Source: DATKAS01 sp963773315
Lineage (GTDB): Bacteria > Actinomycetota > Acidimicrobiia > Acidimicrobiales > DATKAS01
Assembly: GCA_963773315.1 (NCBI GenBank)
Contig: CAVZAF010000003.1
Location: 310,001 to 374,000, forward strand
DNA length: 64,000 nucleotides
Direction: 5' to 3'
Shown: positions 38,367-46,898 of the stretch, piece by piece
Layout: each line of letters opens with the position of its first letter
How positions within the stretch are numbered: position 1 is the stretch's first letter
Notes under the pieces: model-generated
Database searches by the model: none
Told to the model about the DNA's origin: nothing
What the model saw: only the letters and a program-made list of their open reading frames with translations
Made by a program: the position numbers and the translations under genes

Positions 38367-39493
38367 GCGCGGCCGTCCACTCGGCCTTCGAGCGCGTCGC
38401 CCAGGCGCGCTGCGAGCCGCCCGTAGTCGAACTCCTCGATCGCTCGCGTGCGCGCGGCGTCACCCATCCGCGTGCGCAGCGCATCGTCGTCGAGCATCGG
38501 TGCGAGCGCGGCAGCGACAGCGAGCGGGTCGTCGCCGTGGACGACGCGCCCAGTCACGCCATCGATCACCGCCTCGTCGGAACCGCCGCTGTGCCCCGCG
38601 ACCTGTGGCACTCCGCACGCGGCCGCTTCGAGGAAGACGATCCCGAAGCCCTCTTGCTCGAGCCCTCGCCATCGATCGCGGCACAGCATCGCGAAGACGT
38701 CAGCGGCCCCGTACACCGAGGGCAGATCGGTGTCAGACACGCGGCCCAAGAACCGGATCGGTGCTTGCTGCTCACGGGCGATGCGCTCGAGCCGCTGGCG
38801 GTCGCGGCCGCCTCCGGCAATGGCCACCTCGAGATCGGCGCGAGTCGCGGCCAGCCTCGACGCAGCGCGGATGAGCGTGTCGAAGCCCTTGCGGGGCACG
38901 AGCCGGCTCACTCCCACGATCAGCCGCCCGTCGGGGTCGAGCCCGAAGCGCTTGCGGACGCTCGCGCGCTCTTTCGCTTCGAGCGGACGGAACCGCTGCG
39001 CGTCGACGCCAGGCGGGATCACGACGATCGGGAGGGCGCCGCGCGCGGCACGCCGCGCCTCGAACGCCGGGTAGCCCCCGGCCGCGACGATCACCCGCGC
39101 GCCGCGGAGCACCGAGCGCATGACCTGCTGGCTCACGGGCAAGCGGCCGGGCACGGTGACCTCCGCCCCGTGGAGCACGAGGCCGTACGGCACGCCGAGG
39201 CGCGGACCGAGCAGCCCAACGGGAAGCGCAGGATCGAGCACCACGAGCTCAGCGTCGACTTCGCGCGCGAGGCGGGTGATGCGCTGCGCGAGCGGGGGCG
39301 TCGGCAGCAGCACGCGATCGCGATCGCGCACAACGCGGAACGGCTGTTCGGCATCCCAGCGTGCTGCGTCGGGGTGCGGCGTCGTGAGCACGGTGACGTC
39401 ACCTGCAGGAAGTCGCCGCCACAGCTCCCAGAGGTAGGCCTGGATCCCACCGTGCTTGGGCGGGAAGTCGTTCGTGACGAGCAGGTGCCTCAC
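38363..39493 (-). CDS. PimB'-like phosphatidylinositol mannosyltransferase (GT4)
   Basis: 376-residue GT4 glycosyltransferase. It opens HLLVTNDFPPKHGGIQAYLWELWRRLP, the hallmark start of PimB', has the donor-site stretch GVSRLVPRKGFDTLIRA and the EX7E motif EGFGIVFLEAAACGVPQVAG. PimB' adds the second mannose to PIM1 from GDP-mannose on the cytoplasmic face. GTG 39493 overlaps the queG stop. Neighbouring ArsA and SRPBCC genes strengthen the call. Confidence 0.85.
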   Translation of the reverse strand: MRHLLVTNDFPPKHGGIQAYLWELWRRLPAGDVTVLTTPHPDAARWDAEQPFRVVRDRDRVLLPTPPLAQRITRLAREVDAELVVLDPALPVGLLGPRLGVPYGLVLHGAEVTVPGRLPVSQQVMRSVLRGARVIVAAGGYPAFEARRAARGALPIVVIPPGVDAQRFRPLEAKERASVRKRFGLDPDGRLIVGVSRLVPRKGFDTLIRAASRLAATRADLEVAIAGGGRDRQRLERIAREQQAPIRFLGRVSDTDLPSVYGAADVFAMLCRDRWRGLEQEGFGIVFLEAAACGVPQVAGHSGGSDEAVIDGVTGRVVHGDDPLAVAAALAPMLDDDALRTRMGDAARTRAIEEFDYGRLAARLGDALEGRVDGRA

Positions 39494-40602
39494 AGCTCGG
39501 CGTGCACCAGCGGGCTGGCGTCGTGGGCGACCAGCGCGAGGAGGTCGCGCCGTCCGAGGCGATCGGCGGCCCAGCACGCGTGGGCGCGGAGGAGCTCGTC
39601 GTCGTGGCCGAGGTAGGTGCGCAAGGTCCGCTCGACCTCGGGGTCGTTGCCGTCGGCCGTGTTGCCGAGGACGATCAGCGCGTTCCGGCGGAGGTACCGC
39701 ACGGCCCGGTCGGGGATGTACCAGCGGCCGTGACGTTCGAGCAGGGTCTCGTCAGACGCCCCGAGCAGGTCGAGCACGTCGACCCCACGCGCTGCGGCCG
39801 CCTCGCCAGCCTCGTCAGCCTGGTCACCGCGTCGGTCCGCGACGATGTTCGGCGGGCACACCTCTTGGCACTCGTCGCATCCGTAGAGGCGGTTGCCCAG
39901 TGCCGCTCTCGTGTCGCGTGGGAACATCCCCGGCGACTGCACGAGCCAGGCGAGGCACCGACGCGCGTCGACGACGCCTGGGGCGACGATCGCGCCCGTG
40001 GGGCACCCGTCGACGCAACGACGGCACGACCCACATCCGTCGTCGACAGGAACCTCGTTCGTGCGCAGAGGAGCGTCGGTGACGACCGACCCGAGCACGA
40101 ACCAAGAGCCCTTGCCGGGCAACAGGATGTTGGCGCTCTTGCCGAACCAGCCCAGGCCGGCTCGATACGCCGCTTCGCGGTCGACGAGCGTGTTGTCGTC
40201 CGCGACCACGCGCGCCTTGAAGCCCGCGGCCTTGAGCTCGGCAGCCACTGCGCGCAGCCCGTCGCCGAGGAGCTTGTAGTGATCGCGCTGCGCGTACCTC
40301 GCCACGACGGCCGTGGGACGCGTCGACGTCGGATCGGTCGCGGCGATGCGATAGGAGCGGGCGCCGACCACGATCGCGCGTGCGCCTTCGAGCGCCGCCT
40401 GCGGGTCGGTGGAGCGGGCGGGGTTCTTGTACGTGAACGCCATGCCGCCGTGCAGGCCTTCGCGCTTTCGCGACTCGAGCGCCTCTCGGGCTCGGGTGAA
40501 CGGAGTGGCAGGAGCGACGCCCACCGAGTCGAGCCCGGCTGCGCGGGCCGCCGCGAGCACTGCGTCGGTGAGCTCGTCAGCGATCACGGCCACGTTGCGC
40601 AC
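39490..40602 (-). CDS. queG: Epoxyqueuosine reductase QueG
   Basis: Cobalamin- and Fe-S-dependent enzyme for the last step of queuosine synthesis in tRNA. 370 residues from GTG 40602. Two [4Fe-4S] clusters are indicated by CGSCRRCVDGCPTGAI and CDECQEVCPPN; RYAQRDHYKLLGDGLR and RAGLGWFGKSANILLPG are family blocks. C-terminal HEAT-like repeat present. The frame is open upstream, but the chosen start avoids overlap with the next gene. Confidence 0.93.
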   Translation of the reverse strand: MRNVAVIADELTDAVLAAARAAGLDSVGVAPATPFTRAREALESRKREGLHGGMAFTYKNPARSTDPQAALEGARAIVVGARSYRIAATDPTSTRPTAVVARYAQRDHYKLLGDGLRAVAAELKAAGFKARVVADDNTLVDREAAYRAGLGWFGKSANILLPGKGSWFVLGSVVTDAPLRTNEVPVDDGCGSCRRCVDGCPTGAIVAPGVVDARRCLAWLVQSPGMFPRDTRAALGNRLYGCDECQEVCPPNIVADRRGDQADEAGEAAAARGVDVLDLLGASDETLLERHGRWYIPDRAVRYLRRNALIVLGNTADGNDPEVERTLRTYLGHDDELLRAHACWAADRLGRRDLLALVAHDASPLVHAEL

Positions 40603-40633
40603 GGTACCGGCCCGGCTGCGTGCGGGTTCTCGA

Positions 40634-40825
40634 TCAGCGAGTGGCGTGCCGGAGCGGAGGCACCAACCCGGCCTCGCCGAGCAGGCGCACCGTGCGGGCC
40701 GTGTCGAGGTCGAGCACGACGGCGCTGCCCTCGGGACGATCACACAGGAACGTCACGACGCAGTCGTCGCACGTCTCGGTGTCTCGCATGATGCACTCGT
40801 CGCAGCTGATCGTGAACCCGGCCAC
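40634..40825 (-). CDS. Small Cys-rich conserved protein
   Basis: 63 residues starting at GTG. Cysteines are arranged as CDEC, then CDDC and one more C (TISCDECIMRDTETCDDCVV, then TFLCDRPEGSAV), a likely zinc or iron-sulphur site. I recognise it as a recurrent but unnamed actinobacterial small protein. It precedes queG by 31 bases and could be co-transcribed. Confidence 0.65.
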   Translation of the reverse strand: MAGFTISCDECIMRDTETCDDCVVTFLCDRPEGSAVVLDLDTARTVRLLGEAGLVPPLRHATR

Positions 40826-40892
40826 CGTGTCCTCCTCGTCTCACCTCCGCGTGTGAGCAGTGTGCACGGGGGGTGTGACATTCATGAGAGGT

Positions 40893-42131
40893 TCAGCCGG
40901 CGGCGAGCAGCTGCTCAGCTGAGATGACGTTCGCTCCGAGGCGCCGGGCACCGTCGGCGACCTCACGATCAGAGGACGCCACCACCACCGCCCGCTCGCG
41001 CGGCATCGACGGCACGAGCCGCAGGATCTCGTCGTCGGCGGTCGTGCCGGTCTCGGTGAACAGCACGGTGACGGGCTGGCCCTTGCTCGCCGCGATCGAT
41101 CCGGCCTGTGTGCCGTCGAACACGATCTGGAACTCGGCCCGAGTGCTCGCGTGCAACCCGATCAGGCGATCGAGCAACCGATCTCGTTGGTCGGCGAGCG
41201 ACGCGAGATCGGGCCAGCCGCGCTTCGCGACGTTGTACCCGTCGACGATGACGACGACGTGGCGCACGCGGAGCAGGTGGCGAGCGGCCTCGACGGAGTC
41301 GTCGCGCAGACCTCCGGGCAGCGCCTCAGGCCGCCTCGCGTGCTTCTGCGGGCGGACGCGCCGATCCTGCGCCGCCGCGACGTCAAGGGCCGTCGAGGGC
41401 TGCGCTTCAGGCACCGCCCGCACCGCGTCGTCGAGCGAGCGGGCCGCCGCCGCCAACGCGAGCCGGGCCTCGCGCAGCGCGTCGGTGACCTCGCTGAGAT
41501 CGAGCGCATCGACCGGAGCCGGGGACGGGACCGGCGTCGCGGAAGGCACTGCCGTCGCGACTTGCCGCTTCAGCTCGTCTCGCTCTTGGGCCCACGCGTC
41601 GGCCGCAGACTCGAGCTCGCGCACTCGCTTGCGAAGGTTGTCGACGTCCCACGTGACGTTGTGCGCCGTGGTCTCGGCCTGACGCTTCGCGACGCGCTCT
41701 TGCTCGAGCACCGCTCGCGTGCGCTCGAGCTCGCCGGTCAGGTCGTTGACCCGCTCCTCGGCCTTCGTGCGCGCGGCCTCGGCCGCTTTGAGCTTTCGCT
41801 GCGCGCTCTTCTCGGCCTTTTCGGCCTGGGCGTCAGCCTCGGCCTGCGCACCCTCGGAGGCGAGCCGCTCGAGGTCGGACTCCCACCCCTCCGGCCGGGT
41901 CAGGAAGAGCACGCCCGCCTGGTCGAGGACGCCGAGGGCGACCACACTCGCCACCCGTTCGCGGAAGGCGTCGTCGGTGTCGAGCACCTTCCGGACCGCG
42001 GGCATGGCACGGGCCGGCATCTTCTGGAACTTCAGGAACGGCTGCAGCGGCTTCGGCGCTCCGGCGGGGTCTTTGATCGCGACGACGAGCGCAGCCTCGA
42101 GCGCGTCTCGGATCAGCTCGTTCGGGATCAT
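40893..42131 (-). CDS. NYN-domain (YacP-like) putative RNase with coiled coil
   Basis: 412 residues. The N-terminal helical domain (IPNELIRDALEAALVVAIKD) is followed by a coiled coil at about residues 100-215 and a C-terminal PIN-like NYN domain: VVIVDGYNVAKRGWPDL, EFQIVFDGTQ and VVVASSDREVADGARRLGAN carry its acidic residues. YacP/Rae1-type NYN proteins are ribosome-associated RNases. ATG 42131 overlaps the zinc-ribbon gene by 4 bases, and both diverge from the exonuclease gene across the LexA boxes. Confidence 0.82.
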   Translation of the reverse strand: MIPNELIRDALEAALVVAIKDPAGAPKPLQPFLKFQKMPARAMPAVRKVLDTDDAFRERVASVVALGVLDQAGVLFLTRPEGWESDLERLASEGAQAEADAQAEKAEKSAQRKLKAAEAARTKAEERVNDLTGELERTRAVLEQERVAKRQAETTAHNVTWDVDNLRKRVRELESAADAWAQERDELKRQVATAVPSATPVPSPAPVDALDLSEVTDALREARLALAAAARSLDDAVRAVPEAQPSTALDVAAAQDRRVRPQKHARRPEALPGGLRDDSVEAARHLLRVRHVVVIVDGYNVAKRGWPDLASLADQRDRLLDRLIGLHASTRAEFQIVFDGTQAGSIAASKGQPVTVLFTETGTTADDEILRLVPSMPRERAVVVASSDREVADGARRLGANVISAEQLLAAG

Positions 42132-42355
42132 GCGGAGTCTGCGATCTCTTCGGGGGTCAGGGTCTGCACCGCGCCCGCGGGGCCACACCATCGGCACGTC
42201 ACCGATTCGATGCGCTCGTCGAGCACCTGCTCATCTTCGATCGTCAGCTCTCCGGCCACTGTGAAGTGGTGGAACGCACTCGTCCGCCGGCTGGTGACCA
42301 CGTCGAACCGCGTGAGGTTCCCGCACGCGGTGCAGCGATAGCGGGTCGGCTCCAC
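42128..42355 (-). CDS. Small zinc-ribbon protein
   Basis: 75 residues from GTG 42355: a CTAC pair, RFDVVTSRRTSAFHHFTVAG and a second CRWC pair, which together can bind one zinc. It is translationally coupled to the NYN gene (ATGA). Its start lies 33 bases from the first LexA box, so it may share SOS control. Function unknown. Confidence 0.68.
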   Translation of the reverse strand: MEPTRYRCTACGNLTRFDVVTSRRTSAFHHFTVAGELTIEDEQVLDERIESVTCRWCGPAGAVQTLTPEEIADSA

Positions 42356-42387
42356 GGGCCCGCATCGTACTGGGCACACTCACCTCT

Positions 42388-42421
42388 CGAACACGTGTTC
42401 TTGCTCTCGAACGCCTGTTCG
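42388..42421 (+). promoter_or_regulatory. Two tandem LexA (SOS) boxes
   Basis: Box 1 is CGAACACGTGTTCT at 42388-42401 and box 2 is CGAACGCCTGTTCG at 42408-42421. They fit the Gram-positive/actinobacterial LexA operator CGAACNNNNGTTCG, one with a single mismatch and one perfectly, spaced 20 bases centre to centre. A weak TTGCTC(17)TTATCG promoter (42401-42429) would put box 2 between -35 and -10 and the transcript start at or next to GTG 42437. Confidence 0.8.
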
Positions 42422-42436
42422 CCTTATCGTCGCGCC

Positions 42437-44113
42437 GTGCAGCGCACGTTCGATGACCTCGGCACCCCGCTCTCGGAGGTCACGTTCTGCGTCGTCGACC
42501 TCGAGACGACCGGTGCCAGCGCCGCGCAGTGCGCGATCACCGAGGTCGGCGCGATCAAGATCCGCGGCGGCGAGTGCCTCGGCACGTTCCAAACGCTGGT
42601 GAACCCGGGCATGCCCATCCCGCCCGAGATCACCGTCCTCACCGGCATCACGCAGGCGATGGTGATCCCAGCCCCGCGCATCGAGTCCGTCCTGGCCGCG
42701 TTCGACGAGTTCAGCGCGGGCACGGTGATCGTGGGTCACAACGTGCGCTTCGACCTCGCCTTCCTCGCGGCCGCCCGCCGGGCGTGCGGATGGGCAGCGA
42801 TGTCGAACCCCTGGGTCGACACGTGCGCGCTGGCCCGCCGGCTCGTGCGCGACGAGGTGCCGAACTGCCGGCTCTCGACGCTCGCAAGCCGTTTCCGGCT
42901 CTCGCATCAACCGTCCCACCGCGCGCTCGACGACGCGCTCGCGACCGCCGACCTTCTCCACCTGCTGCTCGAACGCGCCGCCGCCTACGGCGTGCTCGGC
43001 CTCGACGACCTGCTCGCGCTCCCCCGCATCAACGCGCACCCGCAGGCGGCGAAGCTGCGGCTCACCGATCGCCTCCCCCGACAGCCGGGCGTCTACCTGT
43101 TCAGAGATGCGGGCGGGCGGCCGCTGTACGTGGGCAAGGCCGCCAACCTGCGTCAGCGCGTGCGCTCGTACTTCTCGAGCGACGATCGCCGCAAGATCGG
43201 CCAGCTGCTGCGCGAGACGCAGCAGATCGACCACATCCCGTGCACGGGCGCGCTCGACGCGGCGGTGCTCGAGCTGCGACTGATCCACCGGCTCCAGCCA
43301 CGGTTCAACCGTCAAGGCAAGCAGTGGGGCAAGTACAGCTACGTGAAGCTCACGCTGAACGAGCGGTTCCCGCGCCTCGCGGTTGCGCGCACTGCCCGCG
43401 CCGACGGCGCGCGCTACATCGGTCCACTTCCGTCTGCAGCGGCAGCCAAGCGCGTGATCGAGGCGATCGAGACCGCGATGCCGTTGCGCCGTTGCAGCAC
43501 GTCGCCGGGCAAGTGCGAGCGCACCGCGCCCTGCGCTCCCGCGCAGCTCGGCGTGTCGACGTGTCCGTGCTCGGGCGCGATCTCCGAAGCCGCCTACGGT
43601 CTCATCGTCGAGCGCACCGTGAAGGGGATCACGAGCGAGCCCGACGTGCTTCTCGAGCCGCTGCGGCAGCAGATGACCTCACTCGCCGACGCAGAGCGGT
43701 TCGAGGAAGCTGCCGACGTGCGCGATCGGGCCGAGGCGCTCGCCGGCGCCCTGCGAAGGCAACGACACGTCGAGCGGCTTCGCGATGCCGGCACGGTCGT
43801 CGTCGAGCGGCCCGGCCACTTCCGCGCCGAGGTGCACAACGGGGTGCTCGTGCGCTGCGCCCCGCTCGATGCCGACCCGACCCTCGACGGGTTCGGCATG
43901 CCCGAGGCCCCACCGGCCAGCCCCGAGCCGAACCTCCCCCTTCGCGCCGACCTGGTCGACGAGATCGGCTGCATCGCACGCTGGCTCGATGCCGAAGCCG
44001 ACCGGGTCAGGGTGGTGCATTGCGACACCGGGCTGGCCTCGGCTCTCCCCCGCATCCCTTCGCTCGTGGCCAGGTCACCAAACCGAGACCACGGCTTCGA
44101 CCGCGCTCGATAG
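42437..44113 (+). CDS. DEDDh exonuclease fused to UvrC-like GIY-YIG nuclease
   Basis: 558 residues. Residues 1-180 are an epsilon-type 3'-5' exonuclease: CVVDLETTGAS (D, E), HNVRFDLAFL (D) and HRALDDALATADLL (H, D). Residues 210-300 are a GIY-YIG domain like UvrC (PGVYLFRDAGGRPLYVGKAANLRQRV), followed by a Cys-bearing segment and a UVR-like motif (DAERFEEAADVRDRAEALAG). The combination recalls Cho-type proteins acting in excision repair. Start is GTG 42437. It lies directly behind two LexA boxes, so SOS induction is expected. Confidence 0.9.
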   Translation: MQRTFDDLGTPLSEVTFCVVDLETTGASAAQCAITEVGAIKIRGGECLGTFQTLVNPGMPIPPEITVLTGITQAMVIPAPRIESVLAAFDEFSAGTVIVGHNVRFDLAFLAAARRACGWAAMSNPWVDTCALARRLVRDEVPNCRLSTLASRFRLSHQPSHRALDDALATADLLHLLLERAAAYGVLGLDDLLALPRINAHPQAAKLRLTDRLPRQPGVYLFRDAGGRPLYVGKAANLRQRVRSYFSSDDRRKIGQLLRETQQIDHIPCTGALDAAVLELRLIHRLQPRFNRQGKQWGKYSYVKLTLNERFPRLAVARTARADGARYIGPLPSAAAAKRVIEAIETAMPLRRCSTSPGKCERTAPCAPAQLGVSTCPCSGAISEAAYGLIVERTVKGITSEPDVLLEPLRQQMTSLADAERFEEAADVRDRAEALAGALRRQRHVERLRDAGTVVVERPGHFRAEVHNGVLVRCAPLDADPTLDGFGMPEAPPASPEPNLPLRADLVDEIGCIARWLDAEADRVRVVHCDTGLASALPRIPSLVARSPNRDHGFDRAR

Positions 44114-44117
44114 CCTC

Positions 44118-44693
44118 GTGTCCGTGGGACCGGTGCTCCTCCTCTGGGTCTTCGCGGCGGCGTGCGTCGCGACCACCGTTTGGTTCGTCCATCGCATCCG
44201 GGTGTCGAACCGCGTCGGTGTCCGAGGCCGAGGCACCGCTCCGATGCGCTGGCTGTTCGACCCGTGCTGGGCGGCTCGCTTGCATCGCCGACTTCGGCGC
44301 GTCGTCGCATCGGTGCGTCCCTGGATGCCACGGCGTTCGCGACGTCACGACGATCCGCCGGCGATCGCAGTTCTCGCACGCGACGTCGAGCTACACGCCG
44401 TCGCCCTCGACCGCGACCTCGTCATGGCGGCACGCGCGCCGAAGTCGCACCGCCGCCTCATGCTCGTCGACCTCACCGAGCAGGTGATCTCGCTCGAGTC
44501 GCTGGCGGCCCGCGTCGTCACGCTCGGCTCCGCGCAGCAACAGCTCACCGAGCCGACGCGCGAGGCGATCGAGCGGATGAACGCACAGCTCGACGCGCTC
44601 GAAGAGGCCCACGACGAGATCGCGCGTCTCGAAGCCCAGCTCGGCCTCGACAACCATCAGTCGCTCCCCCCGACCGGCACCGACCTCCCCTAG
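44118..44693 (+). CDS. Membrane-anchored coiled-coil protein, unknown
   Basis: 191 residues: an N-terminal membrane helix (VLLLWVFAAACVATTVWFVHRI), a basic stretch, and a C-terminal coiled coil (MNAQLDALEEAHDEIARLEA). It starts 4 bases after the exonuclease gene, probably in its operon and hence perhaps SOS-controlled. Its 3' end overlaps the convergent homoserine kinase frame. Confidence 0.65.
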   Translation: MSVGPVLLLWVFAAACVATTVWFVHRIRVSNRVGVRGRGTAPMRWLFDPCWAARLHRRLRRVVASVRPWMPRRSRRHDDPPAIAVLARDVELHAVALDRDLVMAARAPKSHRRLMLVDLTEQVISLESLAARVVTLGSAQQQLTEPTREAIERMNAQLDALEEAHDEIARLEAQLGLDNHQSLPPTGTDLP

Positions 44694-45507
44694 CTAGCTC
44701 GCGGTCGATCACCGCGCCTTCGTGGTCGAGGTTCAGCACTCGGGCCTGCCCCGACGACGGCAGTGCAGCCGCGACCGCCTTGGCCTTGCCCGGCGCCGCC
44801 ATCGCGGCGATCGTCGGGCCCGATCCGGAGAGCCACGAGCACCAGGCGCCGGCCTCGACCGCGGCTTCCATCGCTCGGCGGCTCTCGGGCGCGGCGGCGA
44901 GACGGATGTCCTGATGGAGCCGGTCTGCGGTCGCCGAGCGCAAGGCATCGACGTCGCCCGCAGCGATCGCGGCGACCAGAAGAGCGGTGCGGCCCACGTT
45001 GAACGTCGCGTCTGCGAGCGACACCGACGCGGGCAGCTTGCCCCGCGACTCCTCGGTCGACGTGCGCGCCGTGGGCACCCACACGACGATCGACGGCTCG
45101 AAACCGAGTGGCACGCGCACCGCACGCCCCCCCGAGACTGCGACGACGCCGCCGTAGAGCGATGCGGCGACGTTGTCTTCGTGCCCCTCGAGCGCGGCCG
45201 CCTGCGCCAGCGTCTCCTCGGCGAGGCTGCTCACGTCGGCCGACGTTCGTTGCTGCGCGAGTGCCGCGAGCACACCCGCGACGCGCGCCGCGCCCGAGAA
45301 ACCGAGTCCCCGTCCCATCGGGATCTGTGAGCGCACCGAGATCGGACCCTCGCCGCCCGCCGCGTTGAATGCGACAAGCGTGGGATGTCCGTCGGCGAGG
45401 CCGTCGCCCTTCCCGAGCTTCACGTCGAGGTACATGCCGAGCGCGAGGCCGAGCGCGTCGAAGCCAGGACCCATGTTCGCCGATGACGCAGGGACCCTGA
45501 CCAGCAC
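44545..45507 (-). CDS. thrB: Homoserine kinase
   Basis: GHMP kinase of threonine synthesis. VPASSANMGPGFDALGLALG and the phosphate loop QIPMGRGLGFSGAA, then EGHEDNVAASLYGG and SWLSGSGPTIAAM, are the family blocks. The last family-like residues (LNLDHEGAVID) fall near 44700. The remaining 50 residues lie antisense to the convergent gene and look like read-through, so the true stop may have been lost to a base error. Start GTG 45507. Confidence 0.9.
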   Translation of the reverse strand: MLVRVPASSANMGPGFDALGLALGMYLDVKLGKGDGLADGHPTLVAFNAAGGEGPISVRSQIPMGRGLGFSGAARVAGVLAALAQQRTSADVSSLAEETLAQAAALEGHEDNVAASLYGGVVAVSGGRAVRVPLGFEPSIVVWVPTARTSTEESRGKLPASVSLADATFNVGRTALLVAAIAAGDVDALRSATADRLHQDIRLAAAPESRRAMEAAVEAGAWCSWLSGSGPTIAAMAAPGKAKAVAAALPSSGQARVLNLDHEGAVIDRELARGGRCRSGGATDGCRGRAGLRDARSRRGPLRARRAVRSSARSPRASAR

Positions 45508-45540
45508 GGAGGCGGAGGCTAGTGGTCGCCGCCTACCGCG

Positions 45541-46847
45541 CTATTCGTCGGTGCCCTCCTGGCCGGAAAGTCGCGTGAGCGCCTCGGCGATCACCGCCGC
45601 GCCCTCTTCGGCCTCTTCGAGTGAGATCGAGAGCGGCGGTGCGACGCGTAGGCAGTTGCCGTAGAGGCCGCCCTTGCCGACCAGCACACCTCCGGCCTTG
45701 CACGCTTCGAGGCACGCGGCGGCGCGGCGCGGGCTCGGCGTGTGCCCGTCCTCCTCGACGAGCTCGATGCCGATCATCAGGCCGCGGCCGCGCACCTCGG
45801 CGACCATCGCGTAGCGATCGGCCAACGGACGAAGCCGCTCGAGCAGGTACGAACCCACGCGCAGCGCGTTGCCCTGCAGGTCGTTGTCGAGCAGGTATTG
45901 GAGGTTCGCCATCGCGCCGAAGTGGCGAGCGGGTTGCCGCCGAACGTGGAAAGAGAGTTCGCCGGCATCGCATCCATCAGGTCTCCACGCGCGACGAGAC
46001 CAGCGATCGCGAGACCGTTGCCGAGGCCCTTCGCGAACGTCAGCGCGTCGGGCACGACGCCGTGCGCTTCGTAGCCCCAGAAGTGCTCGCCAGTGCGGCC
46101 CCACCCGGTCTGCACCTCGTCGGAGATGAAGAGGATCTCGTACTCATCGAGCACCTTCTTCATCGCGCCGAAGAACCCGTCGGGCGGCACACAGAAGCCA
46201 CCCACGCCCTGAATCGGCTCGGCGATCATCGTCGCGACGTCGCCGGAGGTGGTCGTCTCGATGACGTTGCGCAAGTCCTCGGCGCACGCCTCGACGAAGC
46301 CCGCGTCATCGAGGTTCCGGAACGGCGAGCGGAGCCGGTAGCCGTTGTGCACGTAGTGCACGCTGAACGGGCTGAGGCTGCTGGGCGACCACCCTCGGTT
46401 GCCCGTCACACCCATCGTCGCGAACGAGCGCCCGTGATAGCTGTTGCGCAAAGCGAGCACTTGGTTCGACTTGCGGTAGGACGACGCGAGCAGCAATGCC
46501 GTCTCGTTCGCCTCCGAGCCGGAGTTGACGAAGAAGACCTTCGCGTCGGGGATGCCGGAGAGCCCCGCGATCTTCTCGGCGAGCTCGACCATCGGCCGGA
46601 TGAGATACAGCGTCGAGCTGTGCAGGAGCTTGCCGGCCTGCTCCCTGATCGCGTCGACGACCTCGGGCACCGAGTGCCCCGTCATCGTGGTGAGGATCCC
46701 CCCGAACAGGTCGAGGTAGGTGCGGCCCTCGTGGTCGGTGACCCTGCACCCTGCGCCGCTGACGAGCTCGATGGGCGACTCGTAGTAGAGCGTCAACCAC
46801 GACGGCATCACCGCACGATGCCGCTTGAGCAGCTCCGGCTGACCCAT
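45541..46847 (-). CDS. Class III aminotransferase (one frameshift)
   Basis: PLP enzyme of the acetylornithine/AGXT2-like group. Family blocks are DLFGGILTTMTGHSVPEV, FFVNSGSEANETALLLA, SYHGRSFATMG, ISDEVQTGWGRTGEHFWG and the lysine in LTFAKGLGNGLA. One base appears missing near 45927 (between NPLAT and FGAMANLQYL). Corrected length is about 435 residues. Start ATG 46847 with a strong AAGGAGG site just after three 14-bp repeats. The substrate cannot be settled by eye. Confidence 0.86.
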
Positions 46848-46856
46848 GGATCCCTC

Positions 46857-46898
46857 CTTGCCGCGCAGACTCCGTCGCGCAGACCTTGCAGCGCAGAC
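46857..46898. repeat. Three 14-bp tandem repeats
   Basis: Units 46857-46870, 46871-46884 and 46885-46898 share the GCGCAGAC core, and a partial fourth begins at the trpD stop (46899). On the transcribed minus strand each unit begins GTCTGCGC. They fill the 51-base gap between trpD and the aminotransferase, and the first unit overlaps its ribosome binding site. Confidence 0.8.
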
